A DNA stretch of 64,000 nucleotides from Betaproteobacteria bacterium (GCA_018970545.1 JAGWWC010000001.1:62001-126000); one strand, 5' to 3'; counted from the first letter of the stretch, positions 9,537 through 20,515 are shown. Made by a program: numbers and translations. Notes: generated from the sequence alone by a model not told the origin.

Positions 9537-10703
9537 TCAAAGACCGCAGGCGGCCTTTAACGCAGCCGCCTTGTCGGTGCGTTCCCAGCTGAACTCAGCC
9601 TGCTCACGGCCAAAGTGGCCATATGCGGCTGACTTCTCATAAATGGGACGCAACAGATCCAACATTTGGACAATTCCTTTGGGCCGCAGGTCAAAGACCT
9701 GCTCAACGGCCTGGGCGATTTTTTCATCCGAGACCAGACCAGTGCCCTCGGTGGTGACCATGACCGAGGTTGGTCGCGCAACGCCAATCGCGTAGCTCAC
9801 CTGGATCAATGCTTTCTTGGCAAGCCCGGCGGCAACGATATTTTTGGCAACGTAGCGGCCAGCATAGGCAGCCGAGCGATCCACTTTGGAGGGATCCTTG
9901 CCGGAAAACGCCCCTCCGCCGTGGGGGGCTGCGCCGCCATAGGTGTCGACAATAATTTTTCTGCCGGTCAGGCCGCAATCGCCCTGGGGACCGCCAATCA
10001 CGAAACGGCCAGTCGGGTTCACCAAGTACTTGATTTCGCCTTTTATCAATTCTTTTGGCAGAACCGGCTTGATGATTTCCTCGATGACCGCTTCACGCAG
10101 TTTCTCCAGGCCGATCTCAGGCGCATGCTGGGTCGATAACACCACGGTGTCGATGCTTTCCGGCCGACCATCGACGTAGCGCAGCGTGATCTGGCTTTTT
10201 GCATCGGGGCGCAGCCAAGGCAGACGCCCATCTCGGCGCAGCATTGACTGGCGCTCGACGAGCCGATGGGCATAATAAATGGGGGCAGGCATCAAGACGG
10301 GCGTCTCGTCGCAGGCATAGCCAAACATCAGGCCTTGGTCACCTGCGCCTTGATCGAGATTGTTATCGTGGGCTTTATCAACGCCCTGCGCGATGTCGGG
10401 GCTCTGCTTATCGTAGGCCACCAATACCGCACAGCCTTTGTAGTCAATGCCGAAGTCGGTGTTGTCGTAGCCGATGCGCTTTAAGGTGTTGCGCGCCACC
10501 TGGATGTAATCGACATTGGCCTGGGTGGTGATTTCGCCGGCCAGCACCACTAGACCCGTATTACAAAGGGTCTCGGCGGCTACGCGGGAGCGTGGGTCCT
10601 GGGCCAAAATGGCATCCAAGATGGCGTCAGAAATCTGATCGGCGACTTTGTCGGGATGGCCCTCGGAGACAGATTCCGAGGTGAAATAAAAACTCTTAGA
10701 CAC
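9537..10703 (-). CDS. metK: S-adenosylmethionine synthetase
   Basis: [54 protein letters not shown] start at 10703 preceded by AGGAGG. Confidence 0.96.
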   Translation of the reverse strand: MSKSFYFTSESVSEGHPDKVADQISDAILDAILAQDPRSRVAAETLCNTGLVVLAGEITTQANVDYIQVARNTLKRIGYDNTDFGIDYKGCAVLVAYDKQSPDIAQGVDKAHDNNLDQGAGDQGLMFGYACDETPVLMPAPIYYAHRLVERQSMLRRDGRLPWLRPDAKSQITLRYVDGRPESIDTVVLSTQHAPEIGLEKLREAVIEEIIKPVLPKELIKGEIKYLVNPTGRFVIGGPQGDCGLTGRKIIVDTYGGAAPHGGGAFSGKDPSKVDRSAAYAGRYVAKNIVAAGLAKKALIQVSYAIGVARPTSVMVTTEGTGLVSDEKIAQAVEQVFDLRPKGIVQMLDLLRPIYEKSAAYGHFGREQAEFSWERTDKAAALKAACGL

Positions 10704-10881
10704 ACTACCTCCTGGGTAAAGACTCTCCAATCGCGGCGCTTCAGCGTTTTGGACCCGGCTGCAGTGAGAATCACGGGAGGCAGACGCTTTAGCGGAATTT
10801 GTCTGACAACACGTACACTCTGTGCTGCCCCTCGCCCCGCAAGTTGTGAATTAAATCGGCGATGAGTCAACTATAAATCAG

Positions 10882-11760
10882 ATGATCTTGCTGTTCAAAA
10901 TATTGGCGCATCTGCCGCTGTCGATCCTGCGTCGGGTGGGCGCCGCGGGGGGCTGGTTGATCTGGGCATCATCGGCCCGATATCGAGCGATGATGAATCA
11001 GGCTTGGCATCTGGCCTGCGCCAGTGGGCGGCTCTCGTTGGCCCCGGGCGAACTCGCTCGGCTCAAGCGGCGGTCGATCGGTCAGGCCGGGCTGCTCGTG
11101 GCTGAGTTGCCAAAACTCTGGTGCGATCCGCAGAGCGCCCCCCAGGCCGAGACCCGAGGACTTGATGAGGTGCTGCAGGCCGCCCAGGCGGGACGGGGGC
11201 TCATTTTGCTCACACCTCACCTTGGCGCATTTGAATTGGCCGCGCGGGTCTTCGCCTTGCATCACCCAATTACCGTGCTGTATCGACCAGCCAAACAACG
11301 TGGCCTGCGTCGGCTGATGGAGACGCTTCGGCCCGCCCTCAATCTGGCAACGGCCCCCGCGAATGCAGCCGGGGTGCGGCGCCTGCTGCGCGCCTTGCGT
11401 CAGGGCCAGGCGATCGGGATGTTGCCGGACCAAGTGCCCGCGAACGGTGATGGGGTGTGGGCCCCCTTTTTCGGCCGGCCCGCTTACACCATGGTTCTGC
11501 CCATCCGGCTTGCTCAGACAACCAAAGCGCCGATTTTTTGGGTCCGTGCGATTCGCACCACCACGGGGTGGACAGTGGAGTTCGAGTCTTGGGCTCCCGA
11601 TCCCGGGATCGAGGTGGGCACAATCGAGCAGGCGGTGCTGGCCATGAATCGCGCACTCGAGGCACAGATTCTGCAGGCTCCTGAGCAGTATCTGTGGCCC
11701 TATAACCGGTACAAGACTCCGCGCGGCGTGCTGACCCCAGAGGAGGCCCGGCGGCCATGA
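10882..11760 (+). CDS. LpxL/HtrB-type lysophospholipid acyltransferase
   Basis: LTPHLGAFELA (HX4E), GVGMLPDQVP-like region, EQYLWPYNRYKTPR. Confidence 0.88.
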   Translation: MILLFKILAHLPLSILRRVGAAGGWLIWASSARYRAMMNQAWHLACASGRLSLAPGELARLKRRSIGQAGLLVAELPKLWCDPQSAPQAETRGLDEVLQAAQAGRGLILLTPHLGAFELAARVFALHHPITVLYRPAKQRGLRRLMETLRPALNLATAPANAAGVRRLLRALRQGQAIGMLPDQVPANGDGVWAPFFGRPAYTMVLPIRLAQTTKAPIFWVRAIRTTTGWTVEFESWAPDPGIEVGTIEQAVLAMNRALEAQILQAPEQYLWPYNRYKTPRGVLTPEEARRP

Positions 11761-12641
11761 TGCGCCTGCTGACGGAGATGGGCCTATGGTGCGTTCGGTT
11801 GCTGGCGTTTTCTCCGGAAGTAATTCGCCGCCCAGTGGCGAGTCTGCTGGGCCGTGCGGCCCATCGATTCGCGCCACGCCGGCGGTCAGTGGCACTCACG
11901 AATCTGCGCCTGTGCTTTCCGCAGTGGACCGATCAGCAGCGGGCTGCCGTAGTTCGACAGCATTTTGCTTGCTACGTGCGCGCCTTTATCGAACGGTTCA
12001 TTGTGTGGTTTGGTAATGAGGATGCGGTCCGGTCCCTGGTCAAGCTCGAGGGGATCGAGCACTTTCAGGCCGTGCAAGGCCGGCCGGTGATTGTGCTGGC
12101 TCCCCATTTTCTCGGCCTGGATGCGGGTGGCCTACGCTTTCAGCTGGAGCAACGGTTTGTGTCGATGTATTCGAATCAGAGCAATCCCGTGCTCAATGCC
12201 TGGACACTTCAGGGCCGTTGTCGGTTCAATGATTCCATCATGATTTCCCGACAGCAGGGAATTGCGAGTCTGGTCAGGTGGGTCAGGCGAGGCCTGCCGG
12301 CTTACTTTTTGCCAGATATGGATTTCGGGCCACGCGAGGCACTGTTTATTCCATTTTTTGGTGTTCCCGCAGCGACCGTGACCAGCGTCGTGCGCTTATC
12401 GCGCTCGCTGCATGCAGTGGTCCTGCCGCTGGTGACGACCATGACGGAGCATGGTTATGTTGCCCGCTTCTATCCAGGATGGCAGCATCCTGATGATGAT
12501 CGGCAAGAGACCATCGCGCAGGGCATCGCCCGAATGAATCAATTCATTGAGGCCCGTGTTCGCGAGACGCCGGAGCAATATCTCTGGACGCATCGTCGGT
12601 TCAAGAGCCGGCCCGAGGGCCAGTCCTCTGTCTATGGATAA
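11757..12641 (+). CDS. LpxL/HtrB-type lipid A acyltransferase (second copy)
   Basis: LAPHFLGLDAGG (HX4D), YFLPDMDFGPREALFIPFFG, ETPEQYLWTHRRFKSRP; 4-bp overlap with upstream paralogue. Confidence 0.9.
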   Translation: MMRLLTEMGLWCVRLLAFSPEVIRRPVASLLGRAAHRFAPRRRSVALTNLRLCFPQWTDQQRAAVVRQHFACYVRAFIERFIVWFGNEDAVRSLVKLEGIEHFQAVQGRPVIVLAPHFLGLDAGGLRFQLEQRFVSMYSNQSNPVLNAWTLQGRCRFNDSIMISRQQGIASLVRWVRRGLPAYFLPDMDFGPREALFIPFFGVPAATVTSVVRLSRSLHAVVLPLVTTMTEHGYVARFYPGWQHPDDDRQETIAQGIARMNQFIEARVRETPEQYLWTHRRFKSRPEGQSSVYG

Positions 12642-12650
12642 TTCCCCGCC

Positions 12651-13514
12651 ATGAAGCTGAACTTCACCAAGATGCAAGGCGCTGGCAATGACTTTGTTGT
12701 GATTGACGCGACGCGCGTGGCCATCGAGATGTCGGCCTCTGAATGGAGAAAAATCGCTGACCGTCGATTCGGTGTGGGCGCCGATCAAATCCTTCTGGTG
12801 CAGGCTGCCGACGGGCCCGATGTTGATTTTGTCTACCGAATCTTCAATGCGGATGGCCAAGAGGTGGAGCAGTGCGGCAATGGCGCCCGATGTTTTGCCC
12901 GCTTTGTCCGCGACAAGGGCCTGACCTCAAAGCCGACCATTCGTGTTCGCACCAAGTCGGGCGTGATTCTTCCAACCATTCATGCGGATGGATCCGTCAC
13001 GGTGGCGATGGGCGCCCCGAGCTTTGATCTGCAGGAGATCGGTTTTGATGCGGCCGGCCTTCCCCATCGACGTGAGGGCCAGATGGACCTCTTTCAGCTG
13101 CAGCCTCCCAATGCCGAGGCATTTTGGATTTCGCTGGTGTCGATGGGCAATCCGCATGCCGTCCAGTGGGTGGAGCATCTTGACGCTTATCCGGTTGGCC
13201 TCATCGGCGCATGGTGTGAATCGCATCCGCGGTTTCGTCACCGGGTCAATGCCGGTTTTGTAGAGCAGCGCAACGCAAATACGATTTCGATTCGTGTTTT
13301 TGAGCGGGGCGCGGGTGAGACCCTTGCTTGCGGCACAGGCGCCTGTGCGGCCGTGGTGGCGGGAATCGCCCGCGGCGTGCTTGCACCCTCGGCCCCGATT
13401 GACGTACAGGCCCGCGGTGGCCGACTTAAAATCCAGTGGTCGGGCCTGCCGAAAGACCCAGTCATGATGACCGGGCCAGCGGAGCCTGTTTTCGATGGAG
13501 TGATGCAACTGTGA
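12651..13514 (+). CDS. dapF: Diaminopimelate epimerase
   Basis: FTKMQGAGNDFVVID, EQCGNGARCFARFV, LACGTGACAAVV. Confidence 0.96.
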   Translation: MKLNFTKMQGAGNDFVVIDATRVAIEMSASEWRKIADRRFGVGADQILLVQAADGPDVDFVYRIFNADGQEVEQCGNGARCFARFVRDKGLTSKPTIRVRTKSGVILPTIHADGSVTVAMGAPSFDLQEIGFDAAGLPHRREGQMDLFQLQPPNAEAFWISLVSMGNPHAVQWVEHLDAYPVGLIGAWCESHPRFRHRVNAGFVEQRNANTISIRVFERGAGETLACGTGACAAVVAGIARGVLAPSAPIDVQARGGRLKIQWSGLPKDPVMMTGPAEPVFDGVMQL

Positions 13515-14227
13515 ATCCCAAAGAACCCACGCTGGGTGATCCCGCAGCATTGACCGAGGAACAGGTCATCGGCTATTTGAAGACCCACCCCGACTTTTTT
13601 GAGCAAGCGCCCCACCTTCTGTCTGAGATCAACGTGCCGCACCCGCAGTCAGGCCAGGCCATTTCGCTGATCGAACGTCAGGCCTCTGTGCTGCGGGATC
13701 GCATTAAATCGATGGAATTAAAGCTTGCGGATTTACTGCGCCATGGCCAAGAAAATGATGCGATCTCGGCCTGCATGCAGCGTTGGGTACGTGGGCTTTT
13801 TCTGCACGCCGATCCCGCGAGCCTGCCGCGTGTTGTGGTGGATTCAATCGGAAAAATATTCACCGTGCCGTTGGTGGGCATCGGTGTATGGCGGCCTGCT
13901 GCGTTGCTCGCGGGCCAGGATTGGGTGGTGAGCCCAACTGCCGATTACGTTGAGCAAATTGACGGGCTGCGCCTGCCGATCTGCGGACCGGCCAGCCTGT
14001 CGGGCGCGGCAAGGCTGCTGCCCGAGGCGGGCCGGGACGCGCAATCGATTGCCGTGCTTCCACTGCGGGTAGGCGCGGCGCCGGAGGCCTTTGGAGTGGT
14101 GGTACTGGGCTCCCCTGACCCGCGGCGATTTGCGCCGGATCTCGGCGTTGCTTTCCTTGAGCGCATCAGTGAGATCGCCAGTGCCGCACTCTCCAAGTGT
14201 GTTGAGCACCATGGCCAAAGCCAGTGA
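13511..14227 (+). CDS. DUF484 family protein
   Basis: EEQVIGYLKTHPDFFEQAPHLLSEINVPHPQSGQAISLIERQ; GTG start overlaps dapF stop (GTGA). Confidence 0.88.
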   Translation: MNPKEPTLGDPAALTEEQVIGYLKTHPDFFEQAPHLLSEINVPHPQSGQAISLIERQASVLRDRIKSMELKLADLLRHGQENDAISACMQRWVRGLFLHADPASLPRVVVDSIGKIFTVPLVGIGVWRPAALLAGQDWVVSPTADYVEQIDGLRLPICGPASLSGAARLLPEAGRDAQSIAVLPLRVGAAPEAFGVVVLGSPDPRRFAPDLGVAFLERISEIASAALSKCVEHHGQSQ

Positions 14228-15203
14228 ACTGATCGACACGTTTTTGCAGTCGTTGGCGCACGGCCGTCGCTATTCGGCTTTGACAGTGCAAGGCTATCGC
14301 CGTGATCTCGACAAGCTCTCCCATGCGTTTTCAGATCGCCCACTGACCGAGGCCAAGCCCGCCGAGATTCGTGCCGAGGTGGCCCGTTGGAGGGCGGCGG
14401 GCCTTTCCGCAAAAAGCATCGCTCGGCGGCTGTCGGCCTGGAGAACCTTTTTTGATTGGCTCGCCCAGCATTACGCTATGCCCATGAATCCCGCCAAGTC
14501 CGTTCGGCCCCCTCGGGCGGCGAGACGTTTGCCTGAGGCGCTCTCGGTGGACTGGGCGGTTCAGTTTGTGGAGGGAAAGTCAGCGGCCGATGCAAACTCC
14601 GTCGCCCCGGGCGCGTCCACTTCGGCGGGAGACCCCTTCACGCAGTTGCGCGACCGCGCACTGATGGAACTGCTTTACTCCAGCGGCCTGCGTTTGTCTG
14701 AGCTAGTCGGACTGGACTGCGCTCCCGATTCATCGGTGGCAGCCGGACGCAATGGCTGGATTGACCCGGAGTCGGCGGAGGCCTTCGTGGTGGGCAAAGG
14801 CGGCCGATCCCGTCGCGTGCCGATCGGGGCTCCGGCGATGCAGGCCCTACGGGACTGGCTCGCATTTCGGCAATCGCAAGGCGAGGACCTCAGCAGCGCC
14901 GCCCTTTTTGTCAACCGATCCGGCGGCCGACTGTCGGGCCGAACGGTACAGCGGCGATTTGGCCAGCGGGCAAAGGCCCTGGGCATGCCCACCACGGTCC
15001 ACCCGCACATGCTGCGCCATTCCTTTGCCAGTCATCTGCTGCAGTCCAGTGGCGATTTACGGGCGGTGCAAGAGCTTTTGGGCCATGCCCAGATTGCGAC
15101 GACTCAGGTCTACACTCACTTGGATTTTCAGCGGCTGGCGCAGGTTTATGATGCCGCCCATCCTCGGGCCCGACGAAAATCGGCGCCCTCCTCGAAGACT
15201 TAA
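14211..15203 (+). CDS. xerC: Tyrosine recombinase XerC
   Basis: SGLRLSELVGLD, GKGGRSRRVPI, HPHMLRHSFASHLLQSSGDLRAVQELLGHAQIATTQVYTHLD. Confidence 0.93.
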   Translation: MAKASELIDTFLQSLAHGRRYSALTVQGYRRDLDKLSHAFSDRPLTEAKPAEIRAEVARWRAAGLSAKSIARRLSAWRTFFDWLAQHYAMPMNPAKSVRPPRAARRLPEALSVDWAVQFVEGKSAADANSVAPGASTSAGDPFTQLRDRALMELLYSSGLRLSELVGLDCAPDSSVAAGRNGWIDPESAEAFVVGKGGRSRRVPIGAPAMQALRDWLAFRQSQGEDLSSAALFVNRSGGRLSGRTVQRRFGQRAKALGMPTTVHPHMLRHSFASHLLQSSGDLRAVQELLGHAQIATTQVYTHLDFQRLAQVYDAAHPRARRKSAPSSKT

Positions 15204-15220
15204 ATTTTTTCGGATTCCGT

Positions 15221-16225
15221 ATGACAGCACCTATTGCCTCACAGACCCCGGCGGCGATGATCCCGGTCACGATCCTCACCGGGTTTCTCGGTGCGGGAAA
15301 GACCACGCTCTTAAAGCGCCTCTTGAACGAGTCTCACGGTCAGCGGATTGCAGTGATTGAAAATGAATTCGGTCAGGAGAGCATTGATAACGAACTCCTC
15401 TTTGGCGACACGAATGAGCGCATTGTGGAGATGAACAACGGCTGCATCTGCTGCACGGTGCGCGGCGATTTGATTGAAATGCTGGGCCGACTTGCTCAAC
15501 GTCGGGCCGCAGGAGAAATTCAGTTTGATCGTGTGGTGATTGAGACCACCGGCCTGGCGGAGCCCGGCCCGGTGGCACAAACATTTTTTGTTGACGATGC
15601 CATTGCGGAGCGGTACATGCTGGATGCGGTGGTGACGTTGGTCGATGCGGTACACGGGCCCCACCAGCTCAGCGAGCACGCGGAGGCGCAGGCCCAAGTA
15701 GGCTTTGCAGATCGGATTTTCATTTCAAAGGCCGATCTTGTAGACGCCTCGGCTGCTGAACATCTGCGTCAGCGGCTCACGAAAATGAATCCGCGTGCCA
15801 GCATTCGGCAGGCCCAATTTGGTGAGGTGCCCATTGCCGAGATTTTTGATATCCGCGGGTTCAATCTCAATGCAGTACTCGAGATTGATCCAGAATTTCT
15901 TGACACGGACGCAGGCCACAGCCATATCGACGATGTCCACTCCTTTGTGTTCAAGTCGGATCGACCGTTCGATTCGGGCCGGTTCGAGGGTTTTATGGGC
16001 GCCGTCTCGCAGGCTTACGGCCCCCAGTTGCTTCGCTACAAAGGCGTGCTCTACATCAAGGGCAGCGAGCACCAGATGGTCTTTCAGGGCGTGCATATGC
16101 TGATGGGTGGCGATGTGGGGCGTCCCTGGCAGGCGGGGGAGAAGCGCCAGTCCAAGATGGTGTTCATTGGACGAAAACTGCCGCGGGATACAATCGTCAA
16201 GGGCTTAGAGCAGTGTCTGGTTTGA
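15221..16225 (+). CDS. CobW/YjiA-type metal-associated GTPase
   Basis: TILTGFLGAGKTTLLKRLL, NNGCICCTVRGDL (CxCC motif), ISKADL. Confidence 0.92.
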   Translation: MTAPIASQTPAAMIPVTILTGFLGAGKTTLLKRLLNESHGQRIAVIENEFGQESIDNELLFGDTNERIVEMNNGCICCTVRGDLIEMLGRLAQRRAAGEIQFDRVVIETTGLAEPGPVAQTFFVDDAIAERYMLDAVVTLVDAVHGPHQLSEHAEAQAQVGFADRIFISKADLVDASAAEHLRQRLTKMNPRASIRQAQFGEVPIAEIFDIRGFNLNAVLEIDPEFLDTDAGHSHIDDVHSFVFKSDRPFDSGRFEGFMGAVSQAYGPQLLRYKGVLYIKGSEHQMVFQGVHMLMGGDVGRPWQAGEKRQSKMVFIGRKLPRDTIVKGLEQCLV

Positions 16226-16288
16226 GCCGATGGGCGTCTTGGTGAAGTGCAAGACCGGTGTGGAGTCTGGAGAGGGAAGTTGCAGAGT

Positions 16289-16717
16289 ATGGCCACGGTA
16301 ACAAGCAAAGGGATCGCGTCGGAAAAAGAGCTGCTCGCACAGCCTGCAGACGAATACATGAGCGCTGCTCAGCTTGATTTTTTTCGACGCAAACTCAAAG
16401 CGCTGGAGTCTGAATTGCGGGCCAATGCGGGCGAAACCACCGAGCATTTGAGGGAGACCGTTTTGGTGCCCGATCCTGCAGACCGCGCGACCATCGAAGA
16501 GGAACACGCCCTGGAGCTGCGCACTCGCGATCGGGAGCGCAAGCTGATCAAGAAAGTGCAGCAGGCGCTGATGCGAATTGAGTCTGGCGAATATGGCTAC
16601 TGCGAGGAAACGGGGGAGCCCATCGGTTTAAAACGCCTGCTGGCCAGGCCCACCGCGACCCTCTCGATTGAGGCCCAGCAGCGTCGCGAACTTCGTCAGC
16701 GTCAGTTTGGCGACTGA
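16289..16717 (+). CDS. dksA: RNA polymerase-binding transcription factor DksA (variant lacking a complete zinc finger)
   Basis: FFRRKLKALESEL, PDPADRATIEEEHALELRTRDRERKLIKKVQQAL, GYCEETGEPIGLKRLLARPTATLSIEAQQRRE. Confidence 0.93.
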   Translation: MATVTSKGIASEKELLAQPADEYMSAAQLDFFRRKLKALESELRANAGETTEHLRETVLVPDPADRATIEEEHALELRTRDRERKLIKKVQQALMRIESGEYGYCEETGEPIGLKRLLARPTATLSIEAQQRRELRQRQFGD

Positions 16718-16724
16718 ACCGAGT

Positions 16725-17414
16725 TCAGGAATCTTCTGAATCCTCTTCGGTGAATTCGGCCAGCGCCGCCGCACTCATCAGTAGCACCACCACAACGCAG
16801 TAGACCGTCTCGGCCAAGGCCCAACGTACTGCCAAAGGCGCTGTCCAGCCGATGCCTCTGAGCAGCCGGCTGATCAATAAAACCGCCAAGGCGGCCATCC
16901 ATAATCCCCAGGCGGGCTCGGGCAGCAGCCCAAAAAACAGCATGGGCGCCGCACCGATCAGCAGACAAGCAGCGCGGGATCCGTTCGAAGCGGGGCCCAG
17001 GCCGTTGATCGGATTCGCGCGGGCGGCCACCACTGCGCAGCGGGCCCAGGTGGTGCTGCAAATCAAAATGATGGCGCTCCAGGCATGGTCAATCTCTGAG
17101 ACCGTTTCAAGTTTGATCAGCAGCATGAGGGCCATGGCCAGGCCTGAGGGGCCGGTCAGCGCAGGCTGCGGTAGCCCGGAGGGGGCCCGGGGCAGCGAGG
17201 CGGCCAGGCCCACACACAGACTGATCAGCAATGCGATTCGCGAGGGCAGCAGCATGCTGGCAAGCAGATACAAAACTGCTGTCATGAGGCCGACCAGAAG
17301 GCCAGCAACGCCAAGCGCAACCTGCGTCGTCGACGGATCGGGCAGCACAGAAGATGCGGGCGCGCGCAGAGGCCATGGCCCAAGGCGCATGATTGCAGTA
17401 AATAGTTTTTTCAA
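16725..17414 (-). CDS. Polytopic membrane protein resembling adenosylcobinamide-GDP ribazoletransferase (CobS) but lacking its catalytic motifs
   Basis: VAGLLVGLMTAVLYLLASMLLP, LTGPSGLAMALMLLIKLETVSEI and WARCAVVAARANPINGLG follow the CobS pattern; HxDGLADxxDG, MKDSRxG and GDxLGA are absent. Confidence 0.55.
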   Translation of the reverse strand: MKKLFTAIMRLGPWPLRAPASSVLPDPSTTQVALGVAGLLVGLMTAVLYLLASMLLPSRIALLISLCVGLAASLPRAPSGLPQPALTGPSGLAMALMLLIKLETVSEIDHAWSAIILICSTTWARCAVVAARANPINGLGPASNGSRAACLLIGAAPMLFFGLLPEPAWGLWMAALAVLLISRLLRGIGWTAPLAVRWALAETVYCVVVVLLMSAAALAEFTEEDSEDS

Positions 17415-17443
17415 GAGTCTGCAGCCTGCTTACAATGCGTTGA

Positions 17444-18379
<936 letters not shown>

Positions 18380-18380
18380 G

Positions 18381-19082
18381 GTGCCCGTGGCGCGGCCGTT
18401 GTGGCTGATCGATCTGGACAACACTCTGTATGACGCCTCCTGGCGCGTCATGGGAGAGATCAATCGCAGAATGACCGCCTTTATGGCGGAGCGTCTTAGC
18501 CTCTCGGAGCAGCAGGCCAGCCATCTGCGCGAGCGTTATTGGCGCCGCTATGGGGCAACATTGCTTGGCTTGGTTCGGCATCACGAAATTGATCCCCACG
18601 AATTTCTCGCTCAGACCCATCCCCATCAGGAGTTGCATCATCTGGTGCCGAAGTCTCGCGGAGGCCGCTATCGGGTCAGTCGGCTGGCCGGCGAGCGATG
18701 GCTGCTCACGAACGCTTCGCGTCGATATGCCCATCGACTCCTGCAGCTTCTGGGACTGAAGCGGTGCTTCGATCGTGTGATTGCGATGGAGGACATGAAG
18801 CTGATCGGCCGACTCAGGCCCAAGCCCTCGATGCTGCTGATGCGCGCATTGCTCAGGCAGTCAGGCCGTCCCGCAGGCCGTGTTCGGTTGATTGACGATC
18901 ACGATGAAAATCTTCAAGCGGCGCACCGACTGGGCATGCGAACTGCGCGCGTGCTGACCTCAAAAACCGTCCGCAGACGGGCACGAGATTCGGGCCGACC
19001 CTTAGCCGCCCGACGTCCAAGTTATGTCCGGCTTCAAGTACACTGTCTCGGATCATTGATCAGAGCCCAGCACTTTCGTTAA
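18381..19082 (+). CDS. HAD-type pyrimidine 5'-nucleotidase
   Basis: LIDLDNTLYDAS, LLTNASRRYAHRLL, RPKPSMLLM, LIDDHDENLQAAHRLGM; GTG start. Confidence 0.85.
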   Translation: MPVARPLWLIDLDNTLYDASWRVMGEINRRMTAFMAERLSLSEQQASHLRERYWRRYGATLLGLVRHHEIDPHEFLAQTHPHQELHHLVPKSRGGRYRVSRLAGERWLLTNASRRYAHRLLQLLGLKRCFDRVIAMEDMKLIGRLRPKPSMLLMRALLRQSGRPAGRVRLIDDHDENLQAAHRLGMRTARVLTSKTVRRRARDSGRPLAARRPSYVRLQVHCLGSLIRAQHFR

Positions 19083-19097
19083 CGCAACGCCAAGCTT

Positions 19098-19724
19098 ATG
19101 CAGCCGGCAGCCCAGCATTCACCAGCACAGACAGGACCGGTACGGAAACGTCCGAAGCCCGGCGAGCGTCGCCTGCAGATCCTGCAGACCATTGCATCAA
19201 TGCTGCAAGAAGGTGCCGCAGAAAAAGTCACAACTGCTGCGCTCGCTGCAAAGCTTTCTCTCTCCGAGGCTGCCCTGTATCGGCACTTCGCCAGCAAGGC
19301 CCAAATGTTCGAAGGCCTTTTGGATTTCATTGAAGAAACCATCTTCTCTCTGATCAATCAGATCGAAGCCCGGCCCGGAGCCCCCGCAGCCAGGGCCAGA
19401 GAAATTGTGCTGATGCTGCTGGGCTTTGCGGAAAAAAATCCCGGCATGACCCGAGTGCTCATCGGAGATGCCATCGTCAATGAAGACAGCCGCCTGCAGG
19501 CCCGCGTGAATCAGCTGCTGGAGCGGGTCGAGGCCTCAATCCGGCAGTGTCTGCGGCTGCAGCGTGCCGAGGCCGAGGCCTCCCAGGCCTCGCCGGAGTT
19601 AAGCCTGCAGTCTGCCATGGCCATGGCCTTTGTCCAGGGCCGCTGGCTGCAATTCGCCAAAACAGGATTTCGCAAGCGGCCCTCGGATTCTGCCGAGGCC
19701 ATCGTGAAGTTTATTTTTCCTTAA
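19098..19724 (+). CDS. slmA: Nucleoid occlusion factor SlmA (TetR family)
   Basis: HTH KVTTAALAAKLSLSEAALYRHFASKAQMFEGLLDFIEETIFSLINQI; position after argB and the nucleotidase. Confidence 0.92.
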   Translation: MQPAAQHSPAQTGPVRKRPKPGERRLQILQTIASMLQEGAAEKVTTAALAAKLSLSEAALYRHFASKAQMFEGLLDFIEETIFSLINQIEARPGAPAARAREIVLMLLGFAEKNPGMTRVLIGDAIVNEDSRLQARVNQLLERVEASIRQCLRLQRAEAEASQASPELSLQSAMAMAFVQGRWLQFAKTGFRKRPSDSAEAIVKFIFP

Positions 19725-20515
19725 CTCTTCGGCTGCGCGATGTTCGTCCGCTGCGATGCGCAGACTGGGCACTGAGGATTGCGCGCAACACTCACCTGCT
19801 GCCATCGGCCAGTTTTCAACTCCACGAGCGTGAGGCTCTGGCCTGCGGAGGGCAGAGACGAGCCAGGATGTCGGCCGCGCACGATCAACTTAATGGCCTC
19901 GGCGGCCTGAAGACACCCCATGACGCCCACCAGTGGCGAGAGCACACCGTAGGCGCCGCAGGCATGTGCGGCGGGCTCGGTCTGCGGATCAAATAAGCAG
20001 GCGTAACAGGCCTGCTCAGACTGCCGGGGATCGACACTCAAAAGCTGTCCAGACCATTCAATTGCGGCGGCACTGACGAGCGGCTTTTGGTGGGCGACGC
20101 AGCGGGCATTGATGAGCTGTCGAATCGACCACTGATCGGTGCAATCCAGCACCACATCCGCCAGTGGAATCGCCGCGTCAAGAAGCGATGTGTCCACGAA
20201 TCGGGGCTCGGCAATCACTTCGGTGTTGGGACTGGTTCGCCGAAGCGCTCTGGCGCCCGCGACGACTTTCAGTTGTCCGATGTCGTCGGGCCCGAACAAA
20301 GTCTGCCGCGCCAAATTGGTGGCATCGACCTGATCGCCATCAAACCAGTGCAGCTGGCCGATGCCGCTTGCAGACAGATACAAGGCAGCGGGGCAGCCCA
20401 GGCCACCCGCGCCGATGATCAGAACGCGTGCGGCCTGAAGCGCGGCGACACCCTCGTCATCAATGCCATCGAGCAGCGCATGACGGCTGTGACGAAGGGC
20501 CTCTTGATCAGCCAC
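19721..20515 (-). CDS. HesA/MoeB/ThiF family adenylyltransferase
   Basis: RVLIIGAGGLGCPAALYLSASGIG, DCTDQWSIRQLIN, ACYACLF. Confidence 0.9.
   Translation of the reverse strand: MADQEALRHSRHALLDGIDDEGVAALQAARVLIIGAGGLGCPAALYLSASGIGQLHWFDGDQVDATNLARQTLFGPDDIGQLKVVAGARALRRTSPNTEVIAEPRFVDTSLLDAAIPLADVVLDCTDQWSIRQLINARCVAHQKPLVSAAAIEWSGQLLSVDPRQSEQACYACLFDPQTEPAAHACGAYGVLSPLVGVMGCLQAAEAIKLIVRGRHPGSSLPSAGQSLTLVELKTGRWQQVSVARNPQCPVCASQRTNIAQPKS

Noticed and set aside
10704-10881. Possible SAM-sensing leader upstream of metK
   Set aside because: No recognisable SAM riboswitch class motif could be read in the 180-bp divergent intergenic region; only a good SD before the GTG start.
10969-11895. 308-aa minus-strand ORF
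   Set aside because: Antisense to the first LpxL-type acyltransferase; composition is that of a shadow frame.
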